Origin: Paracoccaceae bacterium
Lineage (GTDB): Bacteria; Pseudomonadota; Alphaproteobacteria; Rhodobacterales; Rhodobacteraceae
Direction of reading: 5' to 3'
Assembly: GCA_029243395.1 (NCBI GenBank)
Contig: JAQWSE010000007.1
Location: 193,690 to 257,689, forward strand
DNA length: 64,000 nt
Numbering within the stretch: the stretch's first letter is position 1; each line of letters begins with the position of its first letter. The translations under genes and the position numbers were made by a program. The notes below the pieces were generated by a model, which saw nothing but the letters and a program-made list of their open reading frames with translations, was not told where the DNA came from and did no database searches. This document shows positions 43,248 to 51,662 of this stretch, one piece after another.

Positions 43248-44396
43248 ATGTCAAAATTTGTTAAGAAATTTATAGGAGTTCTGACTTTGGGGGCCATATT
43301 GTTTTTCCCAATTTTAGCAACTAGTGAAGTAAAACTTCCAAGTACTATTTCTTGGACTGCATATAATGTCGGTAGTTCGGGTTATGGACAGTCAGTGGCG
43401 ATTGGGAAGGCGCTCCAAGACGCATATGGCGTTACACTTCGTGTGGTCCCTGCCAAAAATGATGTATCCCGTGTAGTTCCTGTGATAAAAGGGCAAATCG
43501 ATTTTTCTGCGGCAGGATCAGGGGTATTTTATGCAGTTGAGGGTGTTTCAGGATGGGCGAAACCAGAACTAGGACCCCAACAATTACAAATGGTGATGAG
43601 TTCGACAGGTCGAAATTGTCTGGCACTTGGAACTGCAACAGATGCAAACATTAAAACGGCTGCAGACCTTAAGGGTAAGAGGCTGCCTTGGGTAATTGGT
43701 TCGCCTTCACTACAGACAAATGTTACTGCCTTTCTGGCATACGGAGGTTTAGATTGGAGTGATGTCACGCGGGTTGATGTTGCAAGTTTTGGAGCCGCAT
43801 GGAAAGCCATCTTGAACAACCAAGCGGATGCAATGACTTCTTTCACTACGGGTGGTGGGACAGAACTAGACGCTTCACCTCGTGGATTAAGCTGGCTGTC
43901 CACACCGCATAGTGAAACAGAAAACTGGGCCAGAATGCAGGTTGTCGCGCCTCATATGGCACAACGCACAGCAACTTTAGGAACCAACCTCTCGAAAGAA
44001 AACCCACTCCAATGTGGAGGGTTCCCCTATCCTATATTAGTAACGGCACCAGATAGAGATGCTAATTTGGTTATGAACATGGCTAAGAGCATTAGCGCCC
44101 AGTTTGATAATTTTGTTAAGGCTGAACCTTCTGCTGGTGGATGGGCAAACGAGCGTCAAAACTTTCAGTGGGTACTGCCTTACCACAAAGGTTCTGTAGC
44201 GTTTTGGAAATCCGAAGGCCTTTGGTCTGCCGAGGATGACGCGCATAATCAGAATTTGCTTAAGCGACAGTCGGTCATTGCCACCGCATGGGAAGGCATG
44301 GAAGATAAAACCGAAGATGGGTTTAAAGAGCGCTGGATGGCGGCTCGTTTCCAAGCGCTAACTGATGCAGGTATGCCAGCTGTTTGGGAAAAATAA
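43248..44396 (+). CDS. TAXI-family TRAP transporter solute-binding protein
   Basis: A 382-residue periplasmic protein. The signal peptide (KKFIGVLTLGAILFFPILATSE) ends about residue 26. The mature protein opens with ISWTAYNVGSSGYGQSVAIGKAL, the typical TAXI ligand-binding start, and includes VVPAKNDVSRVVPVIKGQIDFSAAGSG and DLKGKRLPWVIGSPSLQTNV. It delivers a solute to the fused permease downstream, with sodium-driven uptake. AAGGAG before the ATG at 43248 fixes the start. Its stop overlaps the permease frame. Confidence 0.9.
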   Translation: MSKFVKKFIGVLTLGAILFFPILATSEVKLPSTISWTAYNVGSSGYGQSVAIGKALQDAYGVTLRVVPAKNDVSRVVPVIKGQIDFSAAGSGVFYAVEGVSGWAKPELGPQQLQMVMSSTGRNCLALGTATDANIKTAADLKGKRLPWVIGSPSLQTNVTAFLAYGGLDWSDVTRVDVASFGAAWKAILNNQADAMTSFTTGGGTELDASPRGLSWLSTPHSETENWARMQVVAPHMAQRTATLGTNLSKENPLQCGGFPYPILVTAPDRDANLVMNMAKSISAQFDNFVKAEPSAGGWANERQNFQWVLPYHKGSVAFWKSEGLWSAEDDAHNQNLLKRQSVIATAWEGMEDKTEDGFKERWMAARFQALTDAGMPAVWEK

Positions 44397-46342
44397 ATTT
44401 GCAGAATTCAGATCAAAAAACGACATCAAGTCGTTTTAGGTCATTAACAGAATTTTATTTGTGGCCACTTAGAGTGGCCACAATTGTAATGGTGCTTTTG
44501 GCAGTTAATCAGGCTTTTAATTTTCATTTTTTCATAGGATATACATTACTATCGAATAAATATCTGTATTCGATACTCATAATAGTAATTCCGTCTATCT
44601 TTATTTTAATACCCGGCTCTATAAAGGGCTCAAAATTGTCTGTTCCCATACTTGATTTATTTTTAGCACTATCGAGTATTACTATTTTGGCATGGTTTAT
44701 AGCCAACTCATTTGATATGATGGCATATGGTTGGGAATTAGCAGCACCAATCAATGCTCAATATTTTTCCATTGCATTGTGGATCATAGTTTTTGAAGCT
44801 GCTCGCAGAGCTGGAGGTATTGGACTTGCCATTATAGTGGGTACTATCTCTCTCTATCCTCTATTTGCAGACAGGATGCCTGGACCAATTAGAGGTTTTT
44901 CTTTCGAACTTGGAACTGCCGCTGGTTATCATGCCATGAGTGATGAAAGTATTATAGGAATTCCAATGCGAGCATTTTCAAATTTAGTTATTGGTTTCTT
45001 AATTTTTGGAGCAGCATTACAGCATACAGGCGCAGGTAAATTTTTCATTAATTTGGCATTTGCCCTATTGGGGCATATCAGGGGCGGTCCTGCCAAAGTA
45101 GCTATAGTGGCGAGTGGATTAATGGGATCTATGAGTGGTTCAGTCGTAACTAATGTGATGACCACTGGTGTGATGACAATACCAGCTATGAGAAAGATAA
45201 AATTGTCAGCGCCATTTGCTGCTGGCGTGGAGGCATGTGCATCAACTGGAGGTGTATTGATGCCCCCAGTGATGGGGGCTACAGCATTCATCATGGCAAA
45301 TTTTTTGGAGACCTCCTATGCGAATGTCGCTTTGGCTGCGATCATCCCGTCTTTCTTATACTTTTTTGGTCTTTTTATCCAAATTGATGCCAGAGCTGCG
45401 ACTGAAAAGCTGGAGGGGCTTGATAAAAAAGAGCTACCTTCTCTAAGTCAAACCTTAAGAGACGGATGGTACTATGTTTTTGCTTTTGGTCTTTTGGTTT
45501 ACTTGTTGCTCTTTTTAAGAAGGGAAATGCTAGCACCTTTTTATGCTACTCCCTTATTAATTCTAATTAACCAAATTTTTTCACCTAAAACCCGCTGGGG
45601 AGTAAAAGAGCTTTTATCTTTTATTGACTCACTTACCAAGCTATTTGCCGAGCTTGTCGGAGTTCTTGCAGGAATAGGTTTAATCGTGGGGGCACTTTCT
45701 ATGACAGGCTTAGCAGGTACCCTGGTGAATGATTTGCTCTCAATCGCAGGAGGCTCTCCGATGATTCTGTTGCTTATTGGGGCAATGACAAGCTTTGTTT
45801 TGGGCATAGGTATGACCGTAACAGCTGCATATATATTTCTGGCAATTTTGCTTGCACCTGCGCTAATTAGTACGGGCATGAACCCGATTGCTGTTCACAT
45901 GTTCATTTTTTATTGGGGGATGTTGTCATTTATTACACCACCTGTCGCACTAGGTGCTTTTGCAGCTGCATCTGTGGCCAAGTCCCCCCCAATGGCGACG
46001 GGGTTAGAAGCAATGAGATTAGGTAGCGTCATTTATTTTATCCCATTCTTCTTTGTACTTGATCCAGCATTGGTATTAGTGGGGCAACCTGCCCAAGTCA
46101 TACCAGCACTCGCTTTGGCAATAATAGGCATATTTATTTTCTCAGGCGCTATGCAGGGGTATCTATATGGGGTTGGGAATCTAAATATTGTTGAAAGAAC
46201 TATGATGTTTTTTGGTAGTCTTCTTTTACCCCTGCCAGGGCACACAATTTTTCCAATTTCAAAATCCTATTTATTGGTTATTTGTGCATGCATGCTATTA
46301 CCTGTGATCATTTTTCCATACGTTCGGAATAGGAGAGGGTAA
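44384..46342 (+). CDS. TRAP transporter fused 4TM/12TM permease (TAXI type)
   Basis: A 652-residue permease with many spans. The small-subunit part comes first (about residues 25-150), and the large subunit carries AFSNLVIGFLIFGAALQHTGAGKFFINLA, GSMSGSVVTNVMTTGVMTIPAMRK and ASTGGVLMPPVMGATAFIMANFL, which are standard motifs of the fused TAXI-TRAP permease. The only early starts are TTG (44384 or 44399), the first overlapping the binding-protein stop; no strong ribosome binding site distinguishes them. The last gene of the DUF6282-FAH-TRAP unit. Confidence 0.9.
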   Translation: MGKINLQNSDQKTTSSRFRSLTEFYLWPLRVATIVMVLLAVNQAFNFHFFIGYTLLSNKYLYSILIIVIPSIFILIPGSIKGSKLSVPILDLFLALSSITILAWFIANSFDMMAYGWELAAPINAQYFSIALWIIVFEAARRAGGIGLAIIVGTISLYPLFADRMPGPIRGFSFELGTAAGYHAMSDESIIGIPMRAFSNLVIGFLIFGAALQHTGAGKFFINLAFALLGHIRGGPAKVAIVASGLMGSMSGSVVTNVMTTGVMTIPAMRKIKLSAPFAAGVEACASTGGVLMPPVMGATAFIMANFLETSYANVALAAIIPSFLYFFGLFIQIDARAATEKLEGLDKKELPSLSQTLRDGWYYVFAFGLLVYLLLFLRREMLAPFYATPLLILINQIFSPKTRWGVKELLSFIDSLTKLFAELVGVLAGIGLIVGALSMTGLAGTLVNDLLSIAGGSPMILLLIGAMTSFVLGIGMTVTAAYIFLAILLAPALISTGMNPIAVHMFIFYWGMLSFITPPVALGAFAAASVAKSPPMATGLEAMRLGSVIYFIPFFFVLDPALVLVGQPAQVIPALALAIIGIFIFSGAMQGYLYGVGNLNIVERTMMFFGSLLLPLPGHTIFPISKSYLLVICACMLLPVIIFPYVRNRRG

Positions 46343-46508
46343 GAGTGTATAAATTACTTTAATTCAACACAATATTTTCTTGGTTATATATTAAGCTAGA
46401 TATTAAGTCTTCACAGTTTCTATCAAAATGATAAAATCGATTTGTTTATATCGGAAAGAGATTCTACGGTCTAAGATATTACCCTTCAAATGAGAGATTA
46501 AGCCAAGA

Positions 46509-47129
46509 ATGATAAGAAAATTTGATGACACTACCGCATTACTTTTAATTGACACCCAGAAAGGAGTGAATGATACATTCTATTATGGAGGCAAGAATGG
46601 GCGAAGAAACAACCTTAAAGCCGAGGCCAATATTATTTCTCTCTTGGAAAAGTGGCGTGACGCAGAGGGCCGAGTAGCCTTTACAAGGCATGACTCTAGA
46701 GAACAGAATTCCCCTCTCAAGCTGAATCTTGAAAGTGGTGAACAACTTGAAGGCATGGACCCAGGAAAAGGGGACCTTGTTGTGACAAAGGATGTAAATA
46801 GCGGGTTCATAGGAACCTCCCTTGAACTAGATTTAAGAAGATTGGGTGTTCAGCGGTTAGTTGTAGCGGGGTTTTTCACTAATGTTTGCATTGAAACCAC
46901 TGTTCGTATGGCCGGAAACATGGGGTTTGATACTTATTTGGTTCATGATGCCTGCGCAGCAATGAACTGCATCGGTCATGATGGTACTGACTATGACCCT
47001 GAAACCGTTCATAATATGGCAATCGCGAACCTTCATGGTGAGTTTTGTACTGCTATTACTACTGAGCAAACCTTAAATCTATGTGAAAAGGATTGTAGTT
47101 TTTTGAACAGAGTTCAAGGAAACGAGTAG
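46509..47129 (+). CDS. Isochorismatase-like cysteine hydrolase
   Basis: A 206-residue protein of the isochorismatase/nicotinamidase superfamily. The catalytic triad candidates are Asp in LLIDTQKGV (about 14), Lys in VVTKDVNSGF (about 97) and Cys in FTNVCIETTVR (about 127). Members hydrolyse amides, ureido compounds or isochorismate; a ureido or amide substrate fits the amidinohydrolase next door. It overlaps the following gene by one base (stop TAG and start GTG). Confidence 0.82.
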   Translation: MIRKFDDTTALLLIDTQKGVNDTFYYGGKNGRRNNLKAEANIISLLEKWRDAEGRVAFTRHDSREQNSPLKLNLESGEQLEGMDPGKGDLVVTKDVNSGFIGTSLELDLRRLGVQRLVVAGFFTNVCIETTVRMAGNMGFDTYLVHDACAAMNCIGHDGTDYDPETVHNMAIANLHGEFCTAITTEQTLNLCEKDCSFLNRVQGNE

Positions 47130-48001
47130 TGTTTGGAGTTTCATCTATGACGGCACCCTTAAAAAAGGTCGCTGTTAAAAAACCTGGTACCTCCTTAATT
47201 AATGCAAAAGCAGATGAGTGGCATTACGGTCCTTCATTTGATCCTAAAAAGATTGGTGCAATTCATTCCATTTTTGTTCAGATGTTGAAAGATTCTGGTG
47301 TAGAAGTTTTCTGGATGCCTGAACATGACTTTGGCATTGCTGACGCGATTTTCACATATGATGCTTCTCTTATGACCCCATTGGGAGCTATCCTAATGTC
47401 ACCTGGAAAGTTTTTGAGAAAAGGCGAGCAAAATATTCATCGAGACTTTTATGAGAATTTTAACATACCCATTATAGGGAGTATTGAAGCTACTGGACTT
47501 GCAGAAGCGGGAGATACGCTGTGGTTAGACGATGAAACACTCATTATCGGCAGGGGCTTTAGGACAAATCCTGAGGGCATTAAACAAATCAAAAGAATAC
47601 TCAGCCCACAAAACATCACTATCCACGTGTTTGACCTGCCTGTTTTTTCAGGTCAAGCTGCTTGCTTACATCTTATGTCTCTGATTAGTCTTGTTGACAC
47701 GTATTCTGCACTAGTATGCTTGCCCCTTTTGCCTGTGGGTTTACTGGAATTACTTAAAGAAAAGAATTTTTCTTTAATAGAGGGCCCTTTTCATGAATTT
47801 GAAAGAAGTAATACACTTAGTAACAATGTTTTGGCAATAGGGCCTGGGGATTGTATAATGATTGACAGTGTTCCCGAGACAGAAACCGCCTTAAGGAATG
47901 CAGGCATAAAAGTGCAAGTATTTAATGGTGACTGCTTGTGTGTGGGCTGTGAAGGGGGACCCACATGTTTGACCAGACCTCTATTAAGAACACATGGTTG
48001 A
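47129..48001 (+). CDS. DDAH/arginine deiminase-fold amidinohydrolase-like protein
   Basis: A 290-residue member of the guanidino-group-modifying superfamily. The catalytic Cys appears in EGGPTCLTRPL near the C-terminus, the His in ACLHLMSLISLVD (about 175) and acidic residues in AEAGDTLWLDDETLIIGRGFRTN (about 128). Dimethylarginine dimethylaminohydrolase converts methylated arginines to citrulline; close relatives act on other guanidines. The start GTG at 47129 has AAGGA 8 bases upstream and keeps the conserved FGVSSMTAPLKKVAVKKPG segment; an ATG at 47147 (TTTGGAG upstream) would start later. Linked to an isochorismatase-like hydrolase, which could process a released urea or amide. Confidence 0.8.
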   Translation: MFGVSSMTAPLKKVAVKKPGTSLINAKADEWHYGPSFDPKKIGAIHSIFVQMLKDSGVEVFWMPEHDFGIADAIFTYDASLMTPLGAILMSPGKFLRKGEQNIHRDFYENFNIPIIGSIEATGLAEAGDTLWLDDETLIIGRGFRTNPEGIKQIKRILSPQNITIHVFDLPVFSGQAACLHLMSLISLVDTYSALVCLPLLPVGLLELLKEKNFSLIEGPFHEFERSNTLSNNVLAIGPGDCIMIDSVPETETALRNAGIKVQVFNGDCLCVGCEGGPTCLTRPLLRTHG

Positions 48002-48109
48002 TTATTATAAATCTTTAGTACTAAGATCAAGGGTATTCCTTTTTTGAACTTCATCCTCTTTAGTTTTTAAAAAGAATTTTGCGAAATATTCACCAAAAGG
48101 TGTGGTTCA

Positions 48110-48955
48110 ATGATTGAAGTAAAAAAAATTACACCTGTGATTGGAGCAGTAATAGAAGGTGTAAATTTTTCCAAGCCTATTGATAAAAAAGTTTTTGATC
48201 AAATTTATGAGATTTTAATTGAAAACCTTGTTATCTTTTTTAGAAATACCAATATCTCACCAAATGCCCATTTGGAGTTTTCAAAGAACTTTGGTGAATT
48301 AGATGATCCTCATCCTGTTTATCCTAATGTTGAGGGTTTTAGTAGAATAGTTAAACTAGAAAATGATGAACATTCACCACCTGACACTGATGCTTGGCAC
48401 ACAGATCTAACTTTCAAACAGGAACAGCCATTTGCGTCAGTACTAGTGGCTCGTTCTGTGCCAGAAATAGGCGGTGACACACTTTGGTCTAGTTGTTATG
48501 CCGCTTATGAGAGACTTTCTTCTGGAATGAAAGCAGATTTTGAGAAGATTAAATGCATCCATGATATGGGTGACTTTAGAAATACATTCGCGCAATCACA
48601 AAATGGTAAATCTGGTGTTGATCGGTTAAATGAGGGCATGTCTAAATTTGGTCAAAATATACGCAATCTAATTGAAAGGCATCCAACTAGCGGGAAAAAA
48701 TATCTTAATTTTAACGAGTCATTTGTTTCACATATAATTGGTAAGACTATGAATGAAAGTAATGCACTAAAAACATTTTTAACCAATCATATGAACAAAC
48801 CTGAGGATCAAATTCGTTGGAATTGGAAATCAGGTGATATGGCTATGTGGGATAATAGAGTTACTATGCATTACGCTATAGCTGATTATCTCCCTAACTA
48901 TAGGTGCATGAATAGAGTAACCATTATTAATGACAAAAGGTCCAAGATAATTTAA
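48110..48955 (+). CDS. TauD/TfdA-family Fe(II)/2-oxoglutarate dioxygenase
   Basis: A 281-residue enzyme. The iron ligands are visible as HTDLTF (HxD, about residues 97-99) and a distal His in MWDNRVTMHYAIADY, with the 2-oxoglutarate-binding arginine in YRCMNRVTI. The family hydroxylates taurine, 2,4-D, carnitine-type substrates, trimethyllysine and others; this one has no sulfonate transport or other clue to specificity next to it. It is separated from the DDAH-like gene by 108 bases and read in the same direction. Confidence 0.85.
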   Translation: MIEVKKITPVIGAVIEGVNFSKPIDKKVFDQIYEILIENLVIFFRNTNISPNAHLEFSKNFGELDDPHPVYPNVEGFSRIVKLENDEHSPPDTDAWHTDLTFKQEQPFASVLVARSVPEIGGDTLWSSCYAAYERLSSGMKADFEKIKCIHDMGDFRNTFAQSQNGKSGVDRLNEGMSKFGQNIRNLIERHPTSGKKYLNFNESFVSHIIGKTMNESNALKTFLTNHMNKPEDQIRWNWKSGDMAMWDNRVTMHYAIADYLPNYRCMNRVTIINDKRSKII

Positions 48956-49039
48956 GCTTCTTTAATGTAACAGAAAGAGTTCATGCAAAATATTCACTGA
49001 CTTTCAGAAAGAATCTACAAAAGTGATGTAATTGCAAAC

Positions 49040-49924
49040 TCAAGGTTTTATCGGTGACTGTTGCTGTGGTTTTACAAACCTGTTGTTCCTGAGATCATTA
49101 ATTGCTGTCCGCAATTCTTCTTGAGTATTCATGACAATTGGACCATGCCAAGCAATTGGCTCTTGTATAGGTGCCCCGGCTATTAGCAAGAATCTAATTC
49201 CTTGTTGTCCCGCTTGAACCACAATATCATTTCCTGTTCCAAATTGAACCAAAGTTCTATCTCCTGACATGTCTCGTATATTGAGTTCTTGTCCTAGCAT
49301 TTCTTTTTCTAGCAGAATGCCTTTTGGTGTTGAGGCATCAGCAAATTTCCCCTCTCCTTCAAAAATATAAGCAAATGTGTTTCTGTAAGTATCAACTTTA
49401 AATGACTTACGGCGATTAGCCGGAACGTTTATATCAAGATAGAGGGGATCGGCAGCAATACCGTCAACTGGCCCTTTTTTACCCCAGAAATTACCTGTGA
49501 TTACCTTTACCTTCGTTCCATCATCATCAATAATTTCAGAGATATCTTTGCTTTGCACATCTTGGTATCGTGGCGTGGTCATTTTGAGGTTGCTGGGGAG
49601 ATTAGCCCAAAGTTGGAACCCATGCATTTGCCCCCGGGCATTTCCTGTTGGCATCTCTTGGTGCATAATGCCCGAACCGGCAGTCATCCACTGTACATCA
49701 CCATTTGTTAGTGTTCCACTATTTCCTAGGCTATCACTATGGGCCACTGACCCACTGAGTACATATGTGATAGTTTCGATACCACGATGTGGATGCCAAG
49801 GAAAACCAGCTAAATAGGATTTAGGGTTGTTATTTCGAAAATCATCAAAAAGTAAAAATGGGTCATGAGTTTGTGGAGAATTAAAACCAAAAGCTCTATG
49901 TAAATGTACACCTGCACCCTCCAT
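49040..49924 (-). CDS. Pirin-family bicupin
   Basis: A 294-residue pirin. The metal-binding N-terminal cupin shows FPWHPHRGIETITYVLSG (about 42) and SGIMHQEMP (about 84), in which three His and one Glu bind iron; the C-terminal cupin is less conserved. Bacterial pirins act as quercetinases or regulators of central metabolism. It is convergent with the dioxygenase and runs away from the tRNA-Glu island. Confidence 0.88.
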   Translation of the reverse strand: MEGAGVHLHRAFGFNSPQTHDPFLLFDDFRNNNPKSYLAGFPWHPHRGIETITYVLSGSVAHSDSLGNSGTLTNGDVQWMTAGSGIMHQEMPTGNARGQMHGFQLWANLPSNLKMTTPRYQDVQSKDISEIIDDDGTKVKVITGNFWGKKGPVDGIAADPLYLDINVPANRRKSFKVDTYRNTFAYIFEGEGKFADASTPKGILLEKEMLGQELNIRDMSGDRTLVQFGTGNDIVVQAGQQGIRFLLIAGAPIQEPIAWHGPIVMNTQEELRTAINDLRNNRFVKPQQQSPIKP

Positions 49925-50077
49925 TGTGGGGGTTGCCTTACTTGTTGTGATTGCTGGCCTGATTGACAGTATAAATCTCCATTATTTGAATCTTCAATAA
50001 AAAAAAGCTATGGCAGTCGTATATCACAATACCAGTTTATGAAAAAGCTTCAAAGTGATAGAATCTTTCAGGGGTGC

Positions 50078-50201
50078 ATGAAACAAATTTCCATTATTTA
50101 GGCCATAATTCAGTTCAAGTTACTGAAAGACTATATGCGAAACATAAACAACCTTCATGAGAGAATCTGCATCTGTTATAGGTGAGGCTATCAATTTCTG
50201 A
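50078..50201 (+). pseudogene. Decayed tyrosine recombinase (integrase) C-terminus, copy 1
   Basis: Allowing for two single-base deletions, the sequence reads MKQIS-YLGHNSVQVTERLYAKHK, then TFMRESASVIGEAINF and a stop. The LGH...VTERxYAK pattern contains the catalytic His and the nucleophilic Tyr of phage-type integrases. Everything upstream of the C-terminal 45 residues is missing. It matches the fragment at 51289-51459 and is followed by a copy of the tRNA-Glu 3' end, so it is the trace of an element once integrated there. Confidence 0.78.
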
Positions 50202-50290
50202 GATCGGAATGTGATTATGTTTCTAAAACAGGTATTTTTATCGTTTAAGTCCTTGATTTTAAAGGGTAAAAGATGGTACTCCCTAGGGGA
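50104..50290 (+). repeat. Direct repeat copy 1 (integrase end plus tRNA-Glu 3' end)
   Basis: About 187 bases match 51361-51548 in the same orientation at a distance of 1258 bases. Identity is high in a block of 21 bases at 50200-50220 and in 22 of 23 bases at 50268-50290, where AAAAGATGGTAC and CCCTAGGGGA are the trailing sequence and 3' acceptor end of tRNA-Glu. It looks like an attachment site left by integration; the rest of the tRNA is absent in this copy. Confidence 0.8.
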
Positions 50291-50434
50291 TGGATTATTC
50301 AATGATTTCAATAACTTACAAGCGATTGGTAGTCGCCTCATCGGTCACAGTCGGTCATTACTTTTAGAATTTGATTAAAAATTCTAATACTAATTTGTAT
50401 TATTTTTGTTTTTAATTACAAATAGTTTTAATGC

Positions 50435-50440
50435 TATAAT
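50435..50440 (+). promoter_or_regulatory. Possible -10 element of the tandem-domain gene
   Basis: A perfect TATAAT lies 36 bases before the start at 50476 in a very AT-rich stretch. I see no convincing -35 at 16-18 bases, so only the -10 is proposed. Confidence 0.35.
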
Positions 50441-50475
50441 GCAGACTCAAATAAAAATATTGTTTGGAGATACCC

Positions 50476-51180
50476 ATGAAAATGATTGCTTTTGCTGTAC
50501 CAATCTTAGAAGGAAAATTAGAAGATTGGAAACAAATGATACTTGGCAACATGCTTGGAGAAAATAAAAAAGCTACTGATGAAAGTAGAGAATATGCAGG
50601 TGTACAGGAACGTTCTTATTTGCAAAAAATGTCAAAAGGACATTTATGTATTCTTACTTGGGAGGGAAATGATCCGTTATCATTTTGGTTGGATTTAATG
50701 AAAATAGCACTACCCGAATTTACGGACCATCTTGCTGATCTTCATGGAAGGGGGATATTTAAAAAAGAAAATCCGGCATCTATGTTAGCAGAAATGGTAT
50801 ATGATAGTAAGGATGAACAAAGTGAAATTCTCAAAAAAGATGAGAAAACGGAAATGATTGCTATTGCATTACCAATTTTGCCTGGGAAAATTGAAGTATG
50901 GAAAACTAAAATACTAGATAAAATGCTTGGAGAAAATAAGCCAGATACAGATTCAGTGCGTCACGCAGCTGGAGTAAGGGAACGATCATTTTTACAAGAG
51001 ACCCCTGATGGTCATATGGTAATACTAACATTTGAAGGAAAAGATCCAGTTACAGGTTATTCGCAGATAATACAAAAAATGCCTTCAGAATTTGCAGAAT
51101 TAGTAATGGAAGTACATGGTTTGAACGTAAATGCACCACAACCACCCATGCCTAAATTGGTGTATAATAGTCGTGAATAA
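50476..51180 (+). CDS. Unknown protein made of two tandem copies of one domain
   Basis: A 234-residue protein built from two homologous halves, residues 1-112 and about 121-234. Matching blocks: MKMIAFAVPILEGKLEDWK and TEMIAIALPILPGKIEVWK; LGENKKATDESREYAGVQER and LGENKPDTDSVRHAAGVRER; GHLCILTWEGNDP and GHMVILTFEGKDP; LHGRGIF and VHGLNVN; MLAEMVYDSKDE and MPKLVYNSRE. The pattern of beta strands and helices resembles a dimeric alpha/beta-barrel (DUF6176-like) domain, but I cannot name the family with certainty. There is no signal peptide or membrane segment. GGAGAT lies before the ATG. It is the only gene between the two integrase scars at tRNA-Glu, so it was probably acquired. Confidence 0.78.
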   Translation: MKMIAFAVPILEGKLEDWKQMILGNMLGENKKATDESREYAGVQERSYLQKMSKGHLCILTWEGNDPLSFWLDLMKIALPEFTDHLADLHGRGIFKKENPASMLAEMVYDSKDEQSEILKKDEKTEMIAIALPILPGKIEVWKTKILDKMLGENKPDTDSVRHAAGVRERSFLQETPDGHMVILTFEGKDPVTGYSQIIQKMPSEFAELVMEVHGLNVNAPQPPMPKLVYNSRE

Positions 51181-51288
51181 ATAAATAATCTTAACGCAAT
51201 TTTAATTAACTTTCTTATTTATGAGGTAGTTTATATTACTAGGAATTACTAACAATTTTAATTTTCTAATAGAGTACTCACTTTAATT

Positions 51289-51459
51289 CATCAAACTGGG
51301 GCAGTCAAAATGGTAAGATCTGGCCGAGTAGACATGAAAAAAATTTCCGTTTATCTAGGACATAGGTCACTTGTTGTAACAGAGAGGGTTTATGCGAAAT
51401 TTAAACCAACCTTCATGAAAGAATCTTCATCCGTTATGGCTGACGTTATCAATATATGA
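51289..51459 (+). pseudogene. Integrase C-terminal fragment, copy 2
   Basis: An open frame reads HQTGAVKMVRSGRVDMKK, then ISVYLGHRSLVVTERVYAKF and PTFMKESSSVMADVINI before a TGA. LGHRSL...VTERVYAKF is the box with the catalytic His and Tyr of tyrosine recombinases. The upstream catalytic Arg/His boxes are missing or degenerate (LIHQT where LRHT is expected), and nothing further upstream fits, so this is only the tail of an integrase. It ends 72 bases before the tRNA-Glu 3' end. Confidence 0.8.
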
Positions 51460-51548
51460 GATCGGAATGTGATTATGTGGCATAGGCGACTATTTTTCTC
51501 TTGTAAGTCATTGATTTTAAAAGATAAAAGATGGTACACCCTAGGGGA
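51361..51548 (+). repeat. Direct repeat copy 2 (integrase end plus intact tRNA-Glu 3' end)
   Basis: Partner of 50104-50290, separated by 1258 bases, with the same order: integrase tail, a conserved block (51458-51478) and the tRNA-Glu 3' end. In this copy the tRNA is complete, so this is the original attachment side. Confidence 0.8.
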
Positions 51549-51606
51549 ATCGAACCCCTCTTTCCAGAATGAAAATCTGGCGTCCTAACCGATAGACGAA
51601 GGGTGC
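51532..51606 (-). tRNA. tRNA-Glu (anticodon TTC)
   Basis: On the reverse strand the sequence begins GCACCCTTCGTCTATCGG and ends CCCTAGGGTGTACCA. Acceptor GCACCCT pairs with AGGGTGT (first pair G-U), the anticodon stem is CCAGA/TCTGG around TTTTCAT, giving anticodon TTC, and the T arm has GGTTCGATTCC. CCA is encoded. It lies 56 bases downstream of recJ in the same direction and is the target of the integrations described at 50-51.5 kb. Confidence 0.96.
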
Positions 51607-51662
51607 ACACATCCCTTTAATAATTCGGTATTCTGGATGGCGCAAGTAGTTTTTCTCTATAC

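Noticed and set aside
50120-50341. Minus-strand frame of 73 codons
   Set aside because: It lies antisense to the integrase fragment and the tRNA-end repeat; its sequence is explained by those features and has no ribosome binding site.
51181-51222. ATAAATAA...TTATTTAT inverted repeat after the tandem-domain gene
   Set aside because: Only A-T pairs with a long loop and no U-tract; not a credible terminator.
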